Assembly: GCA_964593065.1 (NCBI GenBank)
Contig: CAZQGO010000030.1
Coordinates: 1-25,968, forward strand
Direction of reading: 5' to 3'
Source: CAZQGO01 sp964593065
Lineage (GTDB): Bacteria > Oederibacteriota > JAAXVQ01
Length of the DNA stretch: 25,968 bases
The position numbers and the translations under genes are program-made. The notes beneath the pieces are model-generated. The model was given only the letters and a program-made list of their open reading frames with translations. It was not told where the DNA came from and made no database searches. Below, in pieces: positions 1 to 8,000 of this stretch. The number at the start of each line of letters is the position of its first letter. Positions within the stretch are counted from its first letter, which is position 1.

Positions 1-1182
1 CATGGTCGCGCCCAACCCGTAGTTGTTCACGGCGATGGAATGTTTGGCCACGCCGGACACCGGGTCGAACTCGTCCGTGGTCGTGGTCCCGTAGTCGTTT
101 TTTGCCACCGTCTTATCGTTCAAGCCCGTGTAGGTGTTGGCTTCGATGTCCGTGTTGGTGTGCATCGTCGCCCCAAGCCCGTAATTGTTCCGTGCTTCGG
201 AGCGATCCGCCAAGCCATAACTGTCCTGGGTATACCAAGTCTCGGTGGTCCCGTAGTCGTTGGTCGCCGCCGTCTTTTCGTTCAAGCCCGTGTAGGTGTT
301 GGCTTCGATCGCGGTATTCGTGTTCTGAGTGGCCCCGAGGCCGTAATTGTTTTTGGCCTCCGAGCTCACCGCAACACCGTAACTATCCTGCGAATAATCC
401 GTATGCGTGCTGCCATAATCATTTTTCGCGTCCGTGGAGATGTTCAGCCCCGTGTAGATGTTGGCCTTGATTTCCGTATGCGTCTTCAGAGTTGCCCCCA
501 GCCCGTAGCGATTATCCGTATCGGATCGCAAAGCAATCCCGTATTCCTCTGCGTCGTATTCCGTGGTGGTCGTGCCGTAGTCGTTCATGGCCACGGTCTT
601 TTCGTTCAAACCATTGAAGGTGTTGGCCGTGATGTCCGTATTGGTGGAGCGCGTGGCGCCAATGCCATACTGGTTTTCGGCGTGGGAGGAAACCGCCACT
701 CCGTACTGGTCCTGGTCATAGAACGTCGTGGTGGTGCCGTAATCGTTGGTGGCCACGGTTTTTGCGTTTAATCCGGTGAAGGTGTTGGATTCTATCTTTG
801 TATTGGTCTGACGCGTGGCGCCCAATCCATATTTATTGTCGGTAAAACTCCTGACCGCCAAGCCGTAAAGCTCGCCGTCCATGGTGTCGAATTCCGTCGT
901 GGTTTTACCGTAGTCCGTGACTGCGATGGTCTTGCGGTTCAGGCCCGTGTTGGGATCCGCCTCGATCTCGGTCTTGCTTTCCCGGGTGGTGAGCAAGCCG
1001 TATTTGATTTCCGCCTTGCTGGAGACGGCGATCCCGTATTCCCCGCCTTCTTCCGTGTCGAAGGAAGTTTCGGTCACGCCGTAGTCGTTGGTGGACACCG
1101 TATGCCGGGTCAGGCCGTGGCGAGGATCGACTTCCAGGTCGGTCGTGGTCTTGAGCGTGGCCCCGAGGCCGAAATTGTTTTC
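1..1182 (-). repeat. In-frame tandem array of 171/162-bp coding repeats (NYGLGAT units)
   Basis: Seven complete units and the start of an eighth lie inside the giant gene. Units begin at 1182, 1011, 840, 678, 516, 354, 192 and 30. The first two are 171 bp (57 residues) and the next five are exactly 162 bp (54 residues). The codons for NDY recur at 91, 253, 415, 577 and 739 with an exact 162-base step. Each unit contains NNYGLGAT, a TNTxIEAN stretch, TYTGLNxKT and NDYGTT. Two adjacent units near the window edge agree at 31 of 39 compared residues. The array continues out of the window. Confidence 0.9.
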
Positions 1183-4100
1183 CGCAACGCTCTGCTTGGC
1201 CAAGCCGGTCTTGGCATCAAAATCCAGGCTGGTGGTCGTTCCGGCCGCATTTTTAGATACGCTGCCGGTGGTCATGCCGGTATCCGCATCGAACGTGGAT
1301 TTGGTTACGGTCTCACGCGCCGCGCCGGTGCCGATGAGGGCCTCGCGTTTGGTCTCCACCGCGTCGCCGTGAATGTCATATTGGCTGGTGGTCATGCCCA
1401 ATTTATCTTTCTGGACGCTTTTTTGGACACGGCCGTCTTCATCGTACGCGTAGCCTTCCGTGACCTTGTACCGCCCCCAGAGCACGCCGTAATTATCTCG
1501 CTGGACGGTTTTCCGGGCCAGAGTGTCTTTGTCATAGCTGACCTCGGTGTTCGTCAGGAGATTCTTGCTGTGGCTGGTGGTCAAGAAACCCTCTTGGTCG
1601 TATTCGTTGCTGGTGACGGTGTCGCGGGAAAATTCCAGCCCGTATTGGTCGTTGCGCAAGCTGGTGAGAGCCAATCCATCCTTGTTGTATTCCGTGAACG
1701 TCTTGCCCTTGAGATCGTTCTCGGTGCTGTTCGTCATGAATCCTTCCCCATCGTACTGGAAGGTGGTTTTCTGTTCCCGGGCATGCCCGTATTTGTTGTT
1801 GCGCGTGGCTGCGGTTACCAGGCCATCGATATCGTACGTGTTGTCGGTAATGCCGTTGTGATCCGTCATGTGGCTGGTCTGCAAGTCGCCTTCATTATCA
1901 TATTTGAAGGTGGTAAATTCCTCCCGGGGATAACCGAAGGTCTTCACGCGCAAGCTCTCGGTCATCAAGCCGTCCACGTCGAATTTATTATGAGTTTTGC
2001 CGCGGTCGTCCGAAACCGTGCTTGCGACCAATTCGCCCCGGTCGTATTGATTCTGCGTCACCTTTTTACGCGGGAAGCCGTAGCGGTCCACGCGGACGCT
2101 GGTCTCAACAACGCCGTCCTCGTTGTAGAAACTGTGGGTGGAACCGCGATTGTCGCGCTGAATGCTTTCCTTCATGTCCCCGCCGGCGTCATAGATGTTT
2201 TCGGTCTCGTTTTCCCGCGGGTAGCCATGCTTATTGACCCTCTTGACTTTGGTCGCCAAGCCGAAGCCATCGAACTCCGTATAAGTCACACCCTTGGTAT
2301 CGGTCGTGGTGCTTTTTGCAAGCTGTCCTTCCTCGTATTCCCGCACTTCCACCGAGTGTCTTGGAAAGCCGATGTCGTTCTTGCGCTCGATCCGGACCGC
2401 GTTTTCATCCTCGTCGAATTGCGTCGTGGACACACCCTTTTTATCCGTTTCCACGGATTCCGTCAGTTTGCCCGCTTCATAGGTGTTTTCGGTGCGGAAT
2501 TCCCGCCCCCACTTGTCGACGCGGACACTCTGCTCGGCCTTGCCGTCCAGATTGTACTTGGTTTCCGTGGTTCCGTCCGGCCCCTCTTCGGTGGTGGACA
2601 GCATCAGGTCGCCGAGGTATTTATATTTGGTCTTGATGACCTTGCCGTTGTATTTGACGAAGGTGGCTTCCTTGGGCTGCTCGCTGTCCTTGCTCCGGTA
2701 AGTCATTTTCCGGATCCCGAACTTTTCGCGGGCCAGCGAAGTGCGTTCGCCGTCCGTGTTTTCGGAAAAGACCGTGACTTCGGCAAAGCCGTTCCGCAGG
2801 ACCCGCACCTTGCTTTTCGCCAGTTGGTTTTCAGGGTCAAATTCGGTATAGGTCACGGCACCCTTTTCGGTGCTGGTGCTGCCCATGAGGTTATTGTTGT
2901 CGTCGTAGAAAAACCTGGTTACGCTGCCATCCGGCGCGCGCGACAGGGTGCGGTTTCCGTGCTCGTCGTATTCCATGGCGGTCTTGCGCCCGTTTCCATC
3001 GACGGTCGCGACGACCCGGCCCTCGGAATCATATTTCTTGGTCACGACCTGTTTGTAGGCCTGCCCTTGAATGTTGTAGGTTTTGGTTTCCCGGGAGGTC
3101 GCGACATTGCCGTTGCTGTCCAGCGCATAGTCGATCTTGGTGGAAACGTCCCCTTCATCGATGCCGACCACGCGTCCCGCCTCGTCGTAGCGGGTGGTTT
3201 TTTCCTTTACCTTCGCGCCCTTGGCCGTTTCGGAAGTGATTTTTTCATGACGCTGGGCGATCCGGCCGTTGGCATCCAGTACATAGGAAAACTCGTGGTC
3301 GCCCTCCTTGTCCTGCAGGCGGGAGATGCGGCCCGCCTCATCGTAAAATTTCTTAACCTTCTGTACGATTGTCCCGAGGGCGGTCTGGATCGTGGTGGTT
3401 TCTTCAGATTGTTTCAGCTCGCCGTTGGGTCCGACAACGTTTTCGATCTTGGTTACGGTGCCGTTCTTGTTGATTTCCACCAATTGGCCATTTTCGAATT
3501 TTTTCTTGGTTACGTTCCCGTTGCTGTCCCTCTCCGTGATGGCTGCAACTTCGCCCGTAGCGTCCCGTTCGTAGGAGAATTTGGTGGCCACGCCGTTTTC
3601 ATCGATCTTGGTTTCAATGTCCCCGGTCTTCGGATTGAGCAGCACCTTGGACATTTTGTTCGTGGTCATGTCGATTTCGTTGTAGGCCAGCGTCCGGCCT
3701 TCCTTATCCTTGACATAATTGCGGAATGACCGCGTGCCATGGGCATCCGAAGCTTGGATGATGTTACCGTCGTTGTCGTAGATTTTAGTCTCGATGCCCT
3801 TGGCGCTGGTTTTGACGGTCTGGCGGATTTTTCCCGAAGGGGAGCGGAGATATTTGGTTTTGGAGATCACGCCGCCTTGCGCGTCGCGCTCTTCGACCGG
3901 CATGCCGTTTTCATACAGGGTGCGTTTCCCGAAAGGATCCTTGACTTCGGTCAGCTGGCCCATCTGATTGTATTTGCGCACCTCGCCATTGGCGCAAACA
4001 ATCGTAATCTCGGCCCCGCGTGCGGCGGTGATGACCGATGTGCTCTTGATCCGCTTGCCCTGCTCCTTCAATTTATCGAGGATGTTGGGCAAGACCTTGT

Positions 4101-4254
4101 CCTCGAGCACTCCGGCCGAGGACATGGAAACCCCTATGAAGAATAACAGGGCTCCCAGGAAGGCTAAGACTCCCATCCAATGGGTTCGATGCATGCAGCC
4201 TACTCCTTCGGTGAGGTGATAAGCTTCGAGTTGACTATGGCGAGTGGTAGTCAT
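1..4254 (-). CDS. Giant exported YD/RHS-type repeat protein (partial, N-terminal 1418 codons)
   Basis: An open frame runs without a stop from an ATG at 4254 to the window edge, so the C-terminus is missing. Residues 28-42 are a hydrophobic segment followed by SMSSAG, a likely Sec signal peptide cleaved near residue 47. Residues about 60-550 carry irregular YD repeats such as YDEAGRI, YDSEGRVVATVDGNG and YDEHGNRTLSRAPDGS, the hallmark of RHS/YD proteins. Residues about 560-920 hold about eight units of roughly 48 residues built on (V/L)xVDxxGFPR plus a YDxGxLxxS motif. From about residue 1025, 57- then 54-residue units follow (NNYGLGAT, EANTYTGLN, KTVATNDYGTTTT). I infer a long surface or secreted beta-rich rod. 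No toxin, RHS core or anchoring domain is visible in the part present. The start at 4254 has AAAGGAGGG eight bases upstream. A second in-frame ATG at 4194 also has a good AAGGAG site and would shorten the n-region. The gene appears to be transcribed from its own promoter. Confidence 0.88.
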   Translation of the reverse strand, partial: MTTTRHSQLEAYHLTEGVGCMHRTHWMGVLAFLGALLFFIGVSMSSAGVLEDKVLPNILDKLKEQGKRIKSTSVITAARGAEITIVCANGEVRKYNQMGQLTEVKDPFGKRTLYENGMPVEERDAQGGVISKTKYLRSPSGKIRQTVKTSAKGIETKIYDNDGNIIQASDAHGTRSFRNYVKDKEGRTLAYNEIDMTTNKMSKVLLNPKTGDIETKIDENGVATKFSYERDATGEVAAITERDSNGNVTKKKFENGQLVEINKNGTVTKIENVVGPNGELKQSEETTTIQTALGTIVQKVKKFYDEAGRISRLQDKEGDHEFSYVLDANGRIAQRHEKITSETAKGAKVKEKTTRYDEAGRVVGIDEGDVSTKIDYALDSNGNVATSRETKTYNIQGQAYKQVVTKKYDSEGRVVATVDGNGRKTAMEYDEHGNRTLSRAPDGSVTRFFYDDNNNLMGSTSTEKGAVTYTEFDPENQLAKSKVRVLRNGFAEVTVFSENTDGERTSLAREKFGIRKMTYRSKDSEQPKEATFVKYNGKVIKTKYKYLGDLMLSTTEEGPDGTTETKYNLDGKAEQSVRVDKWGREFRTENTYEAGKLTESVETDKKGVSTTQFDEDENAVRIERKNDIGFPRHSVEVREYEEGQLAKSTTTDTKGVTYTEFDGFGLATKVKRVNKHGYPRENETENIYDAGGDMKESIQRDNRGSTHSFYNEDGVVETSVRVDRYGFPRKKVTQNQYDRGELVASTVSDDRGKTHNKFDVDGLMTESLRVKTFGYPREEFTTFKYDNEGDLQTSHMTDHNGITDNTYDIDGLVTAATRNNKYGHAREQKTTFQYDGEGFMTNSTENDLKGKTFTEYNKDGLALTSLRNDQYGLEFSRDTVTSNEYDQEGFLTTSHSKNLLTNTEVSYDKDTLARKTVQRDNYGVLWGRYKVTEGYAYDEDGRVQKSVQKDKLGMTTSQYDIHGDAVETKREALIGTGAARETVTKSTFDADTGMTTGSVSKNAAGTTTSLDFDAKTGLAKQSVAENNFGLGATLKTTTDLEVDPRHGLTRHTVSTNDYGVTETSFDTEEGGEYGIAVSSKAEIKYGLLTTRESKTEIEADPNTGLNRKTIAVTDYGKTTTEFDTMDGELYGLAVRSFTDNKYGLGATRQTNTKIESNTFTGLNAKTVATNDYGTTTTFYDQDQYGVAVSSHAENQYGIGATRSTNTDITANTFNGLNEKTVAMNDYGTTTTEYDAEEYGIALRSDTDNRYGLGATLKTHTEIKANIYTGLNISTDAKNDYGSTHTDYSQDSYGVAVSSEAKNNYGLGATQNTNTAIEANTYTGLNEKTAATNDYGTTETWYTQDSYGLADRSEARNNYGLGATMHTNTDIEANTYTGLNDKTVAKNDYGTTTTDEFDPVSGVAKHSIAVNNYGLGATM
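1486..2560 (-). repeat. In-frame tandem array of 144-147-bp coding repeats (GFPR/YD units)
   Basis: About eight diverged units of 48-49 residues occur in the middle of the giant gene. The glycine codon of the G(F/Y)PR motif recurs at 2368, 2224, 2077, 1933 and 1786, giving steps of 144, 147, 144 and 147 bases. Related but altered copies (GREFR, YGLEF, YGVLW) lie on either side. Each unit also carries a YDxxGxL/M motif and a DxxGxT(H/Y) motif, so it looks like a pair of YD repeats fixed into one longer module. Confidence 0.75.
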
Positions 4255-4628
4255 ACTCGCTCCCTCCTTTTTTTGCCACCGATTTCTGGAAATGTTTTTG
4301 TTTTTCTGCTTTCACTATTAAGTTTAGCACACGAATCTGGGCCCTGCAAATTTGCCCGTTAAATATAACCCTTGTAAATAAAGGTTTATTCCGGCGATCC
4401 TTCCCATGCCCCGCATTGCAACATTTTTTGGCCAAGTTGCTTCAGCGTCATAAAATTGCAAAATTCACGGCCTGGAAGCTGCGAAAACAGCCTTGGCAGG
4501 GCAAAATGGGAGCCGGCTGCAATATTTCAAAAAGTTTGCCGGGCCTGCAATGAGGTCATGATGGGAGAATCCAACAAGCTGGATTCGGAAAGACCAAGGG
4601 GATTTTGTGCGGCGGGGATCTGGGACGG
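4255..4628. other. Intergenic region between ispF and the giant gene
   Basis: This 374-base stretch has no convincing gene. It holds the promoter described at 4321-4349. It also holds a small perfect stem-loop at 4567-4586 (GAATCCA, six-base loop, TGGATTC) about 45 bases beyond the ispF stop. The hairpin has no T-tract, so I do not call it an intrinsic terminator. It might mark a processing or rho-dependent end of the upstream operon. A 66-codon frame at 4235-4435 on the minus strand has no family signature and overlaps the promoter and leader. Confidence 0.6.
4321..4349 (-). promoter_or_regulatory. Sigma70-type promoter of the giant repeat gene
   Basis: On the minus strand TTGCAG (4349-4344) and TAAACT (4326-4321) are separated by exactly 17 bases, with TGC before the -10 giving an extended -10. 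Transcription would start near 4314, about 60 bases before the ATG at 4254. The surrounding DNA is clearly AT-richer than the genes. Confidence 0.6.
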
Positions 4629-5144
4629 TCAGGCGGAAGAACGCCGGCGCGGCGGCCGGTCCGTGAGCAGCGCGACGGCGATGGCCGCCAGGCCTTCGCC
4701 GCGGCCGATGAAACCTACACCTTCATTGGTCGTGGCTTTGACCGCAACTTGAGCCGGCGTCAAGCCGGCGGCCTGCGCCAGGCGGGAGCGCATCAGCCCC
4801 ACGCGCGCTTGGATGCGTGGCGCTTCGGCGATCAGCGTGCAATCCAAATTGACGGCGAGGTAGCCAGCCCGCTCCAGGCGCTTGCGGACGGCGCGTAAAA
4901 AGTCGAGAGAATTCCGTTTGCGATAGCGGGCATCCCCGTCGGGAAAGAGCGTCCCGATGTCCGGCAAACCCGCGGCTCCCAGCAGGGCGTCGCAGGCGGC
5001 GTGCACGATCACGTCCGCATCGGAATGCCCCAGCAGGCTGAAGGGGGTGTGGGGAAAAGACACGCCGCCCAGCCTCAGCCCCCGGCCGGGACCGACGCGG
5101 TGGATATCGTATCCTATTCCGATGCGGAACATCTCTGGCGCCAT
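4629..5144 (-). CDS. ispF: 2-C-methyl-D-erythritol 2,4-cyclodiphosphate synthase
   Basis: IspF converts CDP-ME 2-phosphate to MEcPP with loss of CMP in the cytosolic MEP isoprenoid pathway. The 171-residue product has the family pattern throughout. GYDIHR supplies zinc ligands Asp13 and His15, and GHSDADVIVHA supplies His40 and zinc ligand His48. GLPDIGTLFPD follows, and KATTNEGVGFIGRGEG near the C-terminus is the conserved CDP-binding end. Its frame overlaps the end of ispD by 31 bases, which suggests translational coupling. The ATG at 5144 sits directly after GGAAGG. The next ATG, four codons on at 5132, begins the region aligned with E. coli IspF and has GGAAGG 12 bases upstream, so either could be used. 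It is the last gene of the long operon. Confidence 0.97.
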   Translation of the reverse strand: MAPEMFRIGIGYDIHRVGPGRGLRLGGVSFPHTPFSLLGHSDADVIVHAACDALLGAAGLPDIGTLFPDGDARYRKRNSLDFLRAVRKRLERAGYLAVNLDCTLIAEAPRIQARVGLMRSRLAQAAGLTPAQVAVKATTNEGVGFIGRGEGLAAIAVALLTDRPPRRRSSA

Positions 5145-5833
5145 CCTTCCAGCAGGCTTCCCGCCAGGATGAAATCCTCCTGCGTGGTAAGCTTGAAATT
5201 CATGCTTTCACCCGGCACGACCTGCACGGGCAAACGAGCGTATTCGAGCAGGCCGGCGTCATCCGTGGCCGTAAGACCGCGTTCCCAGGCGGCGGCGTAG
5301 GCCCGCAACAGGAGGGCGCGTTGGAAACCTTGGGGCGTTTGTACGGCCACGAGATTCCTGCGATCCAGCGTTCGCACGACGCTCTGATTGGCGCTTACGC
5401 GCTTCAGGGTATCCGCAATCGGTATCCCGGGCGTGGCGGCTCCGTGGCGCTCGGCCGCGGCGAGGACCCTGCGGACCAGGGCGGGCGTCACCAGCGGCCT
5501 GGCCGCGTCATGCACCAGCACGATCTCCGTCGCCGGGTCCAGGCGGTCCAAGCCGGCGCGCACGGAGTCCTGACGTCGCGGGCCGCCGGCCACGATGGTC
5601 CCTGCCCGGTCAGCCACACCCAGCCTCTGGCAAAGCGAGCGGACGGGATCTTCCTCTCCGGCCGGCACGACCAGAATCAGGCCGCGGACCTCGGCTAAGG
5701 CGGCAAACACGCCAAGGGAGTAGGCGAGAACGGGTTCCCCGCCGAGCGGCAACAGGACCTTGGGCCGAGGAGTGGCGCCCAGACGCCGCCCGAGCCCGGC
5801 GCCGACGATAATCGCCTCGCACGGCGCAGCCAT
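5114..5833 (-). CDS. ispD: 2-C-methyl-D-erythritol 4-phosphate cytidylyltransferase
   Basis: IspD joins CTP to MEP to make CDP-ME, two steps before IspF in the same pathway. The 239-residue protein shows the nucleotidyltransferase loop GAGLGRRLG with PKVLLPLGG behind it. It also shows VLVHDAARPLV for metal and substrate binding, VQTPQGF, TDDAGLLE and the C-terminal PGESMNFKLTTQEDF. The usual AAGxGxR start of the loop reads VGAGLGRR, a mild change. The ATG lies three bases after the stop of the PIN-TRAM gene and the 3' end overlaps ispF. The pair covers two non-adjacent MEP steps; the kinase IspE is not in this window. Confidence 0.97.
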   Translation of the reverse strand: MAAPCEAIIVGAGLGRRLGATPRPKVLLPLGGEPVLAYSLGVFAALAEVRGLILVVPAGEEDPVRSLCQRLGVADRAGTIVAGGPRRQDSVRAGLDRLDPATEIVLVHDAARPLVTPALVRRVLAAAERHGAATPGIPIADTLKRVSANQSVVRTLDRRNLVAVQTPQGFQRALLLRAYAAAWERGLTATDDAGLLEYARLPVQVVPGESMNFKLTTQEDFILAGSLLEGWRQRCSASE

Positions 5834-5836
5834 GCG

Positions 5837-6610
5837 CTATTCCATCCCCGCGTTTTTGAGTTTGGCGAAGACCATGCGGCCCGCAGTAGTTTGGAGCACC
5901 GAGGTCACCACCACCTGCAGACGCTGGTTGACCTGGTCGCGGCCGTTTTCCACCACCACCATGGTTCCGTCTTCCAAATAGCCGACCCCCTGTCCCGGTT
6001 CCTTGCCTTCGCGGATGATCTTGACGGCCATTTCCTCCCCGGGCAGCACCACTGTTTTAACGGCGTTGCTCAAGTCGTTCACGTTCAACACCGCCACCCC
6101 CTGCAGACCGGCGATTTTGTTCAGATTGATGTCGTTGGTAAGAAGTTTGCCGCGCATTTTTTTCGCCAGTCGCAGCAGCTTTTCGTCCACGGCGGCCAAG
6201 TCGGGAAAATCGGTGTGCACGATGCGGGTCCGCACCCCGGGGAGGCGCTGCAGGCCGGCCAGCGTATCCAGACCCCGCCGGCCCCGGTTCCTTTTCAACA
6301 CGTCGGCCGAATCCGCCACGCGCTGCAGCTCTTGGAGCACGAACCCGGGAATGATCAGCACCCCTTCCAGAAAACCGGTTTTGCAAATATCCGCGATGCG
6401 CCCATCGATGATGACGGAGGTATCCAGAAGCTTGGCGGAGTTTTCGCACCCCCGCGCCCCCGGCAGCCAGGCGAAGCGGCAATCCAGCGCCCACAAGGTC
6501 AGGAACAGCACCAATCCCGCCACGGCGCCATAGACGTGTTCCGGCGCGATCCAGTACCCGGCGGCGGCGCCGGCCAGCACGCATAACATACGGAGAATGA
6601 CACCCAGCAC
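5837..6610 (-). CDS. YacL-like PIN and TRAM domain membrane protein
   Basis: The 257-residue protein has two N-terminal hydrophobic segments (about residues 3-20 and 26-43). A PIN domain follows (about 60-175) and a TRAM domain ends it (about 190-250). The PIN acidic set is visible at Asp63 in LLDTSVIIDG, Glu94 in LQEL, Asp142 in VDEKLL and Asp160 in TND. The family resembles Bacillus YacL, which usually has a longer N-terminal membrane region, so this copy looks shortened. A nuclease acting on RNA at the membrane is inferred from the domains; the substrate is unknown. The start is a GTG seven bases after the radA stop, and its AGGAGG overlaps the end of radA. A position between radA and ispD is a common neighbourhood for this family. 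Confidence 0.88.
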   Translation of the reverse strand: MLGVILRMLCVLAGAAAGYWIAPEHVYGAVAGLVLFLTLWALDCRFAWLPGARGCENSAKLLDTSVIIDGRIADICKTGFLEGVLIIPGFVLQELQRVADSADVLKRNRGRRGLDTLAGLQRLPGVRTRIVHTDFPDLAAVDEKLLRLAKKMRGKLLTNDINLNKIAGLQGVAVLNVNDLSNAVKTVVLPGEEMAVKIIREGKEPGQGVGYLEDGTMVVVENGRDQVNQRLQVVVTSVLQTTAGRMVFAKLKNAGME

Positions 6611-6617
6611 GGTCCGA

Positions 6618-8000
6618 TTACCTCCTCGGGTTGTGGCCGGTCAGGGCCTGGGCCAGCGCATCCTGGATTCCGTCCACTTCGATCCATTCCATCGCCGCGG
6701 GTGCATGCCGGGGCCGGTTGGCCCGCGGCAACAGGCAGCGCTTGAATCCCATGTGCTCTGCCTCCTGCAGGCGGCGTTCCGGCTGGCTGACCGTGCGGAT
6801 TTCCCCGCCCAAGCCGACTTCGCCCAATACGACCAAGTCGCTGTCCAAAGGCTGGTCCCGGAGGCTGGAGGCCACCGCGAGGATCAAACCCAGATCCACG
6901 GCGGGTTCCAGCACGTTGAGGCCGCCGACGACGGACAGGAATACATCCTGGGTCCCCAGGGCCAAGCCGCCTCGCTTTTCCAGCACCGCCAGCAACAAGC
7001 AACTGCGGTTGTAGTCCAGTCCCGACACGCGCCTTTGGGGCATGCCGAAATAAGACGGCGCGACCAGTGCCTGAATCTCGACCACCAGGGGCCGGGAGCC
7101 CTCCAGGCTGACCGTGACGGCCGAGCCGGAACTGCCTGCACGGCGTTCCTGCAAGAACAGGCGCGAGGGGTCCCTCACCTCGGTCAAGCCCCGGCTGCCC
7201 ATCTCGAACAATCCGACCTCGTTGGTGGAGCCGAAGCGGTTCTTCACGGCCCGCAGGATCCGAAAATCGTGGTGCCGGTCGCCTTCGAAGTAAATGACGG
7301 TGTCCACCATGTGCTCCAGGATCCGGGGTCCGGCCAGCACCCCCTCCTTGGTCACGTGCCCGACGAGCACGACTGCGGGTCCCTGATCTTTGGCGACGGC
7401 CAAAAGCGCGGCCCCGCATTCCCTCACCTGGGCCACGGAGCCGGGCGCGGAGGCGATTTCCGGGTGAGCCAGCGTTTGGATGGAGTCCACCAGCAATACG
7501 GCCGGCGAGAGCTCCCGGGCCGCGGCCAGGATCGCGTCGAGGCCGGTTTCACAAAGTAAAAACAGCTCCTGCGGAGCGCTGCCGAGGCGGTCCGCCCGCA
7601 GCTTGATCTGGGCCGGCGACTCTTCGCCGCTCACGTACAGGACCCGGGTGCCGCGCGCGGCTACTTGAAAAGCCGCCTGGAGCAGAAGCGTGGATTTGCC
7701 GATGCCCGGATCGCCGCCGACCAAAACCAGCGAGCCCGGAACCAAGCCCCCGCCCAGGACCGTGTCCAGCTCGGCAAGGTGCGTCGACAGGCGTTGCGCC
7801 GCGTCACTCCGGACCTCCGCGAGGCGCCGGGGTGGGACGGCGGCCTCCGCCTTCCGGGCCGGCGGCTTGGCCGTCCGGATTTCCTCCACCAGGCTGTTCC
7901 AGGCCTGGCAGGCGGGACACCGGCCCAGCCATTTCGGGGAGACATGGCCGCACTCCTGGCAGACGAAGATCGCTTTGGCGGAGGTGGTTTTTGCGTTCAT
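6618..8000 (-). CDS. radA: DNA repair protein RadA
   Basis: RadA (Sms) is a RecA-like, DnaB-like ATPase that promotes branch migration in recombinational repair. The 460-residue protein has an N-terminal C4 zinc finger (Cys14, Cys17, Cys28, Cys31). It has a Walker A motif GGDPGIGKST at about 95-104 and the RadA-specific KNRFGSTNEVG motif near residue 257. The C-terminal Lon-protease-like domain contains VVGGLNVLEPAVDLGL. Length is normal for the family. The ATG overlaps the mlaD stop as ATGA, so translation is probably coupled to the transporter genes. The ribosome site in front is weak (GGAAAC), which fits coupling. Confidence 0.97.
   Translation of the reverse strand: MNAKTTSAKAIFVCQECGHVSPKWLGRCPACQAWNSLVEEIRTAKPPARKAEAAVPPRRLAEVRSDAAQRLSTHLAELDTVLGGGLVPGSLVLVGGDPGIGKSTLLLQAAFQVAARGTRVLYVSGEESPAQIKLRADRLGSAPQELFLLCETGLDAILAAARELSPAVLLVDSIQTLAHPEIASAPGSVAQVRECGAALLAVAKDQGPAVVLVGHVTKEGVLAGPRILEHMVDTVIYFEGDRHHDFRILRAVKNRFGSTNEVGLFEMGSRGLTEVRDPSRLFLQERRAGSSGSAVTVSLEGSRPLVVEIQALVAPSYFGMPQRRVSGLDYNRSCLLLAVLEKRGGLALGTQDVFLSVVGGLNVLEPAVDLGLILAVASSLRDQPLDSDLVVLGEVGLGGEIRTVSQPERRLQEAEHMGFKRCLLPRANRPRHAPAAMEWIEVDGIQDALAQALTGHNPRR

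Noticed and set aside
1..1182. CRISPR array or noncoding satellite, suggested by the regular 162-base spacing
   Set aside because: Repeats are long, diverged, in frame, and without unique spacers; they encode conserved protein motifs.
1102..3729. Plus-strand 875-codon open frame opposite the giant gene
   Set aside because: It is codon-aligned antisense to the YD-repeat frame and gives a hydrophobic, motif-free product. The minus-strand frame shows clear family repeats, a signal peptide, ribosome site and promoter.
4235..4435. Minus-strand 66-codon frame before the giant gene
   Set aside because: It overlaps the predicted promoter, leader and ribosome site of the giant gene and has no recognisable signature.
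4567..4586. Intrinsic terminator after ispF
   Set aside because: The seven-pair stem has no T-tract on either strand, so it is noted only as a hairpin.
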